64,000 nucleotides of DNA from Bactericera cockerelli (Eukaryota; Arthropoda; Insecta; Hemiptera; Triozidae). The DNA is taken from the NCBI GenBank assembly GCA_024516035.1, contig CM044961.1, forward strand, positions 34,448,953 to 34,512,952, given 5' to 3'. The stretch's first letter is position 1. Every line of letters begins with the position of its first letter. Of this stretch, positions 62,801 through 64,000 are shown in pieces. The notes beneath the pieces are model-generated. The model worked only from the letters and a program-made list of their open reading frames with translations. It had not been told where the DNA came from and made no database searches. The translations under genes were made by a program, and so were the position numbers.

Positions 62801-63481
62801 TACTGAGGTCAGTTACACCAGTTTAATTAAAACAGTCTGTCCCGGTAGCTCAGTGGTAAAGGCGGCACTCTGCGAATCCAAAGATTCCAGAGTTCGTGGG
62901 TTCGAAACCCAGCCGGGACATGATAAGTTATCCTCCCATTCGGGATTTTTACCACATAATAATATGTCTTGGGCTTACTGCTGGAATAATGGCACTTAAC
63001 ACATAGACGACCGGCATGTTTTTAGTCATTTCTCCCGTGGGACCGGCGATGTTTAGGCTATTCACAGGCGTAGTACATGCGTGTACCACCGGTGGTACAC
63101 TCGGTCCATTCCGAACAGACACGCGTGTATCCCCGGTGGTACACCCGGTTGTCTAAGTGTTAATAGTCCTAATCAGGCTGAATAAATAAGACGATATTAT
63201 TACTATTATTATTATTAAATAATTACCTGTCAGGCTCCATCTTCAAAGCAGGTGATGCACTCCGTGAGAGTGGGGCCTCGTTCCTGACGGCACCTCCAAA
63301 TCCTTCTCCTCCTTCTCTTCCTTCTCCTCCTTCTTCTTCTCCATTGGTCTTGTCCGTGGTGGAGGCGACAGCAGCGTCTCCATTGCTCTTATCCCAGCGG
63401 GAGGATTGACGCACCGGGGAGCCGTTGGATGTGGGGCCACCGGTGTTTCCATCTCCGTTACCCAGGCGCTCCTTGCTTTCC
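47689..63481 (-). CDS. SRRM1: Serine/arginine repetitive matrix protein 1 homologue (SRm160), 3' 14 exons
   Basis: Fourteen minus-strand exons join with consistent phases to 807 residues ending in TAA at 47691-47689. The chain is rich in RS, SP and RE repeats with acidic Ser patches. It closes with the Lys/His tract KKHKKHKKHKKHKKQKKHK and a short tail containing EAEQKLRERAVQSLKKSK, which correspond in order and character to the end of vertebrate SRRM1 (a KDKKHKK repeat, then LEKHLREKALRSMRKA). SRRM1 is a nuclear-speckle splicing coactivator that bridges SR proteins and snRNPs and joins the exon-junction complex. The diagnostic PWI domain would be encoded by exons right of the window, so the name rests on the C-terminal match and composition. 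Coding exons are strongly GC-rich against the AT-rich introns. Confidence 0.85.
48183..48372 (+). repeat. Repeat J copy in SRRM1 intron
   Basis: More than 90 percent like 8210-8412 by eye, between the last two SRRM1 exons. Confidence 0.75.
48556..48632 (-). repeat. SINE-A-like head variant
   Basis: cgtccgtagcgtgatggata head with box B ggttcgagtcc; begins 19 bases beyond the donor of the Lys/His exon of SRRM1. Confidence 0.65.
48651..48752 (-). CDS. SRRM1: SRRM1 exon: Lys/His repeat
   Basis: Acceptor tttatgcag, donor GTAAGT; 34 codons. It encodes TSDSAAKKKKKD then KKHKKHKKHKKHKKQKKHK, the best single match to SRRM1, whose C-terminal part carries a KDKKHKKHKK repeat. Confidence 0.9.
48783..48985 (-). 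repeat. Repeat G copy
   Basis: Near-identical to 5984-6121 in its body and complete at the ggcaatctcttccat end. Confidence 0.7.
49058..49263 (+). repeat. SINE-C copy
   Basis: Complete, antisense to SRRM1; head tgtccctgtagctcagtggt. Confidence 0.82.
49264..49400 (+). repeat. Repeat K copy, diverged
   Basis: tttcaactgcatggtcattg and cacccagcctgagtggggcc identify it. Confidence 0.6.
49478..49683. mobile_element. hAT-type MITE, 206 bp
   Basis: Flanked by ccctagac on both sides (49470-49477, 49684-49691). Ends cctcggtcggcaatta and taattgccgacccctg are imperfect inverted repeats. It lies in an SRRM1 intron about 35 bases from an exon. Confidence 0.85.
49718..49864 (-). CDS. SRRM1: SRRM1 exon: Glu and Lys runs
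   Basis: Acceptor tttgtcccccag, donor GTGAGT; 49 codons. It encodes VKTKKKRKMSGGSESEEEEE, a long Lys run and KSSSDSE. A hAT-type MITE ends about 35 bases past the donor. Confidence 0.86.
49904..50110 (+). repeat. SINE-B copy, complete
   Basis: Complete from gtgcactggtagtcaagtgg to ttccactaaagagtgttatt; good reference copy. Confidence 0.85.
50129..50620 (+). repeat. SINE-C copy with nested SINE-D
   Basis: SINE-C head at 50129-50251 resumes at gtcttgggcttactgctgga (50579). Between them lies an antisense SINE-D (50252-50523) plus a short duplicated piece of its own head (50524-50575). Confidence 0.75.
50252..50575 (-). repeat. SINE-D copy nested in SINE-C
   Basis: Full-length SINE-D. Its terminal head segment (taatcgcgcgctaaatgctt) is repeated twice in tandem. 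Confidence 0.78.
50621..50712. repeat. Head-to-head SINE-C tails
   Basis: Two SINE-C tails (aaggcgatattatt and cttactgctggaataatg parts) face each other and form an inverted repeat just beyond the donor of the 50720-51043 exon. Confidence 0.65.
50720..51043 (-). CDS. SRRM1: SRRM1 exon: Pro/Ala/Lys-rich
   Basis: Acceptor ttccttgcag, donor GTAATG; exactly 108 codons. It encodes KKRNHSPSRSPAPKKPEVKA, a Pro/Ala tract, KPPKKTSEGDSSEVSDSSD and a KRKKEESESENEKE end. Confidence 0.87.
51079..51290 (-). repeat. SINE-C copy in SRRM1 intron
   Basis: Complete, same strand as SRRM1; it ends about 35 bases upstream of the acceptor at 51044. Confidence 0.82.
51352..51391 (+). repeat. SINE-A head fragment
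   Basis: Only cgacctcagtagcttgatcg and aaggcggcggacttgta remain. Confidence 0.65.
51554..51638 (-). CDS. SRRM1: SRRM1 exon
   Basis: Acceptor tgatattccag, donor GTAACT. It encodes RPAPPESGKDSQSSSKKEM and YPDDSE. Short, but phase and borders fit. Confidence 0.78.
51757..52009 (-). mobile_element. Truncated copy of the 60-bp-TIR element
   Basis: 51757-51900 matches the palindrome arm near 18095-18225 and 51950-52009 is the inverted terminal repeat. It sits between two SRRM1 exons. Confidence 0.75.
52015..52200 (+). repeat. Local duplication of about 50 bp
   Basis: ataagaatgaggggatgagg-type segment with gaagaaagtgcggggtgtta at 52011 recurs at 52131 with a few changes. Confidence 0.7.
52650..52756 (-). 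CDS. SRRM1: SRRM1 exon
   Basis: Acceptor gttgtccgcag, donor GTAACT. It encodes SRRSRTLSQTPSPFRKSS and EEKKPVARVSSSSR. Phase 0 in, phase 2 out, matching the neighbours. Confidence 0.83.
52781..53235 (+). repeat. Repeat G cluster
   Basis: gttgggtggaagagattgcc at 52781, a second related inverted segment, and a third body ending taataataatagtgtttcat at 53221. It fills most of the intron between the 52756 and 54291 exons. Confidence 0.62.
53505..53693 (+). repeat. SINE-B copy, 5' end missing
   Basis: Starts at gtagttaacgcactagtctg; box B and body intact, ends at gtggttacctt. Confidence 0.76.
54291..54419 (-). CDS. SRRM1: SRRM1 exon
   Basis: Acceptor ctgattcgcag, donor GTAAGA; exactly 43 codons. 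It encodes KKPASSSSDVKSKRKSSPP and EEEKKSHKAPSPRSSEKEKK. As its length is a multiple of three and it is in phase 0, it could be skipped without a frame shift. Confidence 0.83.
54878..54992 (-). repeat. SINE-F copy, diverged
   Basis: Recognised by ctccggccgagattcgaacc; the rest is divergent. Confidence 0.6.
55022..55222 (+). repeat. SINE-B copy
   Basis: Complete head ccgtgcactggtagtcaagt and body; antisense to SRRM1. Confidence 0.82.
55662..55848 (-). CDS. SRRM1: SRRM1 exon: Pro/Ser-rich
   Basis: Acceptor ctcccttcag, donor GTAAGA. It encodes a KVPPAKSPPPSSS stretch, HAPSPSSEDSDSDSE and SRSPPRE; SP dipeptides and acidic Ser runs are typical of SRRM1. Confidence 0.85.
56068..56246 (-). repeat. 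SINE-B copy
   Basis: Body and box B present; head cut at ttaccagac. Confidence 0.75.
56307..56573. mobile_element. Foldback MITE with arms of about 65 bp
   Basis: ccatatcgcttgcttaatac at the left and its complement at the right continue through a nearly perfect inverted repeat of about 65 bases each, with a central AT-rich spacer. Confidence 0.88.
56689..56850 (+). repeat. SINE-F copy, complete
   Basis: Head ccgacctccgtggctcagtg, box B gcgggttcgaatcccgaccg, body gtaaaggtaaagtgccctga; reference copy. Confidence 0.8.
56899..57102 (-). CDS. SRRM1: SRRM1 exon: RKRSTS repeats
   Basis: Acceptor tttaattccag, donor GTAATA. It encodes KSRSPARRKHSSSESESDSE followed by three copies of RKRSTS (18-bp units in the DNA) and KRDKSPPPRKR. 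Confidence 0.88.
57837..58177 (-). CDS. SRRM1: SRRM1 exon: RS blocks and long Arg/Glu/Gln helix
   Basis: Acceptor tttattcccag, donor GTGAGT. The first third encodes RRRHSS-type repeats. The rest is about 75 residues of nearly uninterrupted RERQRERE-type repeat, which favours a stable single charged helix. Both strands stay open over most of it, a composition effect. Confidence 0.88.
58798..59165 (-). repeat. Repeat J copy with 41-bp minisatellite
   Basis: Its end segment ggggactataaacagggagt...agaccagcagtctggc is repeated about seven times (58798-59050), then the single-copy J body follows. The array arose by amplifying one end of the element. Confidence 0.82.
59177..59307 (-). CDS. SRRM1: SRRM1 exon: Lys-rich
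   Basis: Acceptor gtccttcacag, donor GTGAGT. It encodes KKSKKEDLEIKKKENSVQKK and SLDESESDRDRRRS, a charged linker. Confidence 0.85.
59590..59852 (-). repeat. SINE-D copy
   Basis: Diverged but with head tggtaagttgttt and the accttccg...gcgagt segment. Confidence 0.7.
60016..60092 (-). repeat. SINE-B head fragment
   Basis: tgcattgggtgggattcgag is followed by a diverged head. Confidence 0.6.
60276..60436 (-). CDS. SRRM1: SRRM1 exon: Ser-rich
   Basis: Acceptor tattttcag, donor GTATTT. It encodes RGGDTNGETKKRHR and long Ser runs mixed with Arg and Lys. Phase agrees with both neighbours. Confidence 0.85.
60745..60930 (-). repeat. SINE-E copy
   Basis: Head and half the body, with aaccactcatacctcgtgag-type body in reverse. 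Confidence 0.78.
60943..61002 (-). repeat. SINE-C tail fragment
   Basis: Only the tail, with cccattatttcagcagtaag. Confidence 0.6.
61281..61394 (-). CDS. SRRM1: SRRM1 exon: Lys/Glu block then RS run
   Basis: Acceptor made of CTC repeats ending cag, donor GTGAGA. It encodes KKEEKKTKEESRDPKEKERR followed by SRSRSGSRSKSGK, like the basic RS blocks of SRRM1. Confidence 0.85.
61617..62155 (+). repeat. 91-bp tandem array, six copies
   Basis: Copies of cttgaagaagaaaatgttct start near 61651, 61742, 61833, 61924, 62014 and 62105. The unit includes gtcattctcttccac from the end of repeat G, which probably seeded it. Confidence 0.88.
62159..62440 (+). repeat. SINE-D copy
   Basis: Head diverged; body ataccttccgtaaacactcg and end catctttaaa-like (gatctttaaa). 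Confidence 0.72.
62562..62697 (-). repeat. SINE-A copy, first of two adjacent
   Basis: Complete and well conserved; ends at ctactgaggtcgg. Confidence 0.82.
62698..62815 (-). repeat. SINE-A copy, second of two adjacent
   Basis: A diverged copy joined directly to the preceding one in the same orientation. Confidence 0.72.
62835..63205 (+). repeat. SINE-C copy carrying a piggyBac-like MITE
   Basis: Complete SINE-C split at TTAA by the MITE 63000-63159; it ends about 20 bases before the donor of the SRRM1 exon at 63227. Confidence 0.84.
63000..63159. mobile_element. piggyBac-like MITE, 160 bp, nested in a SINE
   Basis: Flanked by TTAA at 62996-62999 and 63160-63163. Ends cacatagacgaccgg and ccggttgtctaagtg are imperfect inverted repeats. 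It interrupts a SINE-C tail where other copies show an unbroken gacttaatagtcct, giving an empty-site comparison. Confidence 0.88.
63227..63481 (-). CDS. SRRM1: SRRM1 exon, most 5' in window
   Basis: Acceptor ctctccaccag, donor GTAATT. It encodes a Gly/Ser/Asn-rich segment with SSRWDKSNGD and SRSASPALKMEPD. The ATG at 63498 is in frame but lies within the polypyrimidine part of the acceptor, so it is probably not a start. Confidence 0.75.
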
Positions 63482-63765
63482 CTGGTGGAGAGGGACATGG
63501 AGGAATGAAAAATTTTACAAACAAGAATTTTTTTTTTAATGTTTAATTAATTAACGGGAACTACCCATTTTTCACAATTTCCCTATCTTATTCTAATATA
63601 AAATAAAACTTAGGTCTAGTAAAATAAAACAGTATCTAAAACTAAGGTTAAAAAAGGAAACCTAAAGGTTGGCTCTACGCATCGGTCTCACGGATGGAAA
63701 CAAGGTCCTGAAGTTTGATTTCTGAAGAATGTGCTAAAATGTACAAAGCATTATCATTTTTGAAG

Positions 63766-64000
63766 AAGTCACCGTGGCCAAGTGAGTTAGCGCGCTAGGC
63801 ATTGCACGCACGGTGACCTGGATTCGATCCCCAGCGGGGCAGGATTTTTTCTGCTTTGTTCTTGGGTGTTTGGGCTCCTCTCATACCTCGTGAGGAAAAT
63901 CGAGTAGCTGCTTTAATGTTAGCAGCGACCAGTGGCGGAATTATAGGCAAAAATAAGATATCAGGATATTAAAAGATATGGAAAAGTCCTATAATTCTGC
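63766..64000 (+). repeat. SINE-E copy, runs off the window
   Basis: Complete head gtcaccgtggccaagtgagt and most of the body. Confidence 0.82.

Overview
The window is nuclear DNA of an arthropod, probably an insect and possibly a hemipteran. It shows GT-AG introns with short GC-rich exons set in AT-rich DNA, animal-type genes, and introns packed with tRNA-derived SINEs, MITEs, LINEs and minisatellites. The species assignment is inference. No bacterial features are present.

Three protein-coding genes can be rebuilt exon by exon with continuous reading frame and matched splice phases. (1) Plus strand, 3199-12468: the C-terminal 422 residues of an animal haem peroxidase of the peroxinectin/chorion-peroxidase/MPO superfamily; its 5' exons lie left of the window. 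(2) Plus strand, 30813-37429: a complete six-exon TMUB1/2-type gene of 358 residues, with an N-terminal membrane anchor, a ubiquitin-like domain and two C-terminal membrane segments. (3) Minus strand, 63481-47689: fourteen exons and 807 residues of the RS/RE-rich body and conserved tail of an SRRM1 (SRm160) splicing coactivator; the PWI-domain exons lie right of the window. A further exon-like segment on the minus strand at 45606-45743 is unidentified.

Between genes 1 and 2 lies a repeat-rich block (about 12.5-30 kb). It holds a large CA-rich tract, 186-bp, 162-bp and 138-bp tandem arrays, a palindrome of about 470 bp, a 1.4-kb array of a 41-bp minisatellite, and a full-length non-LTR retrotransposon (21890-27627). 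That element is bounded by a target-site duplication and has ORF1 with a zinc knuckle plus ORF2 with endonuclease, RT and RNase H broken by one frameshift. Six or more tRNA-derived SINE families recur throughout, often nested, alongside MITEs with hAT-like (8-bp duplication), piggyBac-like (TTAA) and foldback signatures.

Two things stand out. Three copies of a short repeat carry the sequence core and pairing of a type I hammerhead self-cleaving ribozyme (13079-13160; 31235-31316 on the minus strand; a weaker copy near 9634-9695), in a unit that shows traces of 144-bp tandem repetition. Second, three minisatellites have grown out of the edges of genuine exons. A splice donor is copied 9 times in the peroxidase. 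A splice acceptor with the start of the last exon is copied 13 times in TMUB. The TMUB stop-codon segment is copied about 12 times. In the TMUB acceptor array, five acceptors lead in frame to the normal C-terminus.

The three genes are not obviously functionally linked; they act in extracellular redox chemistry, ER-membrane/ubiquitin biology and pre-mRNA splicing.
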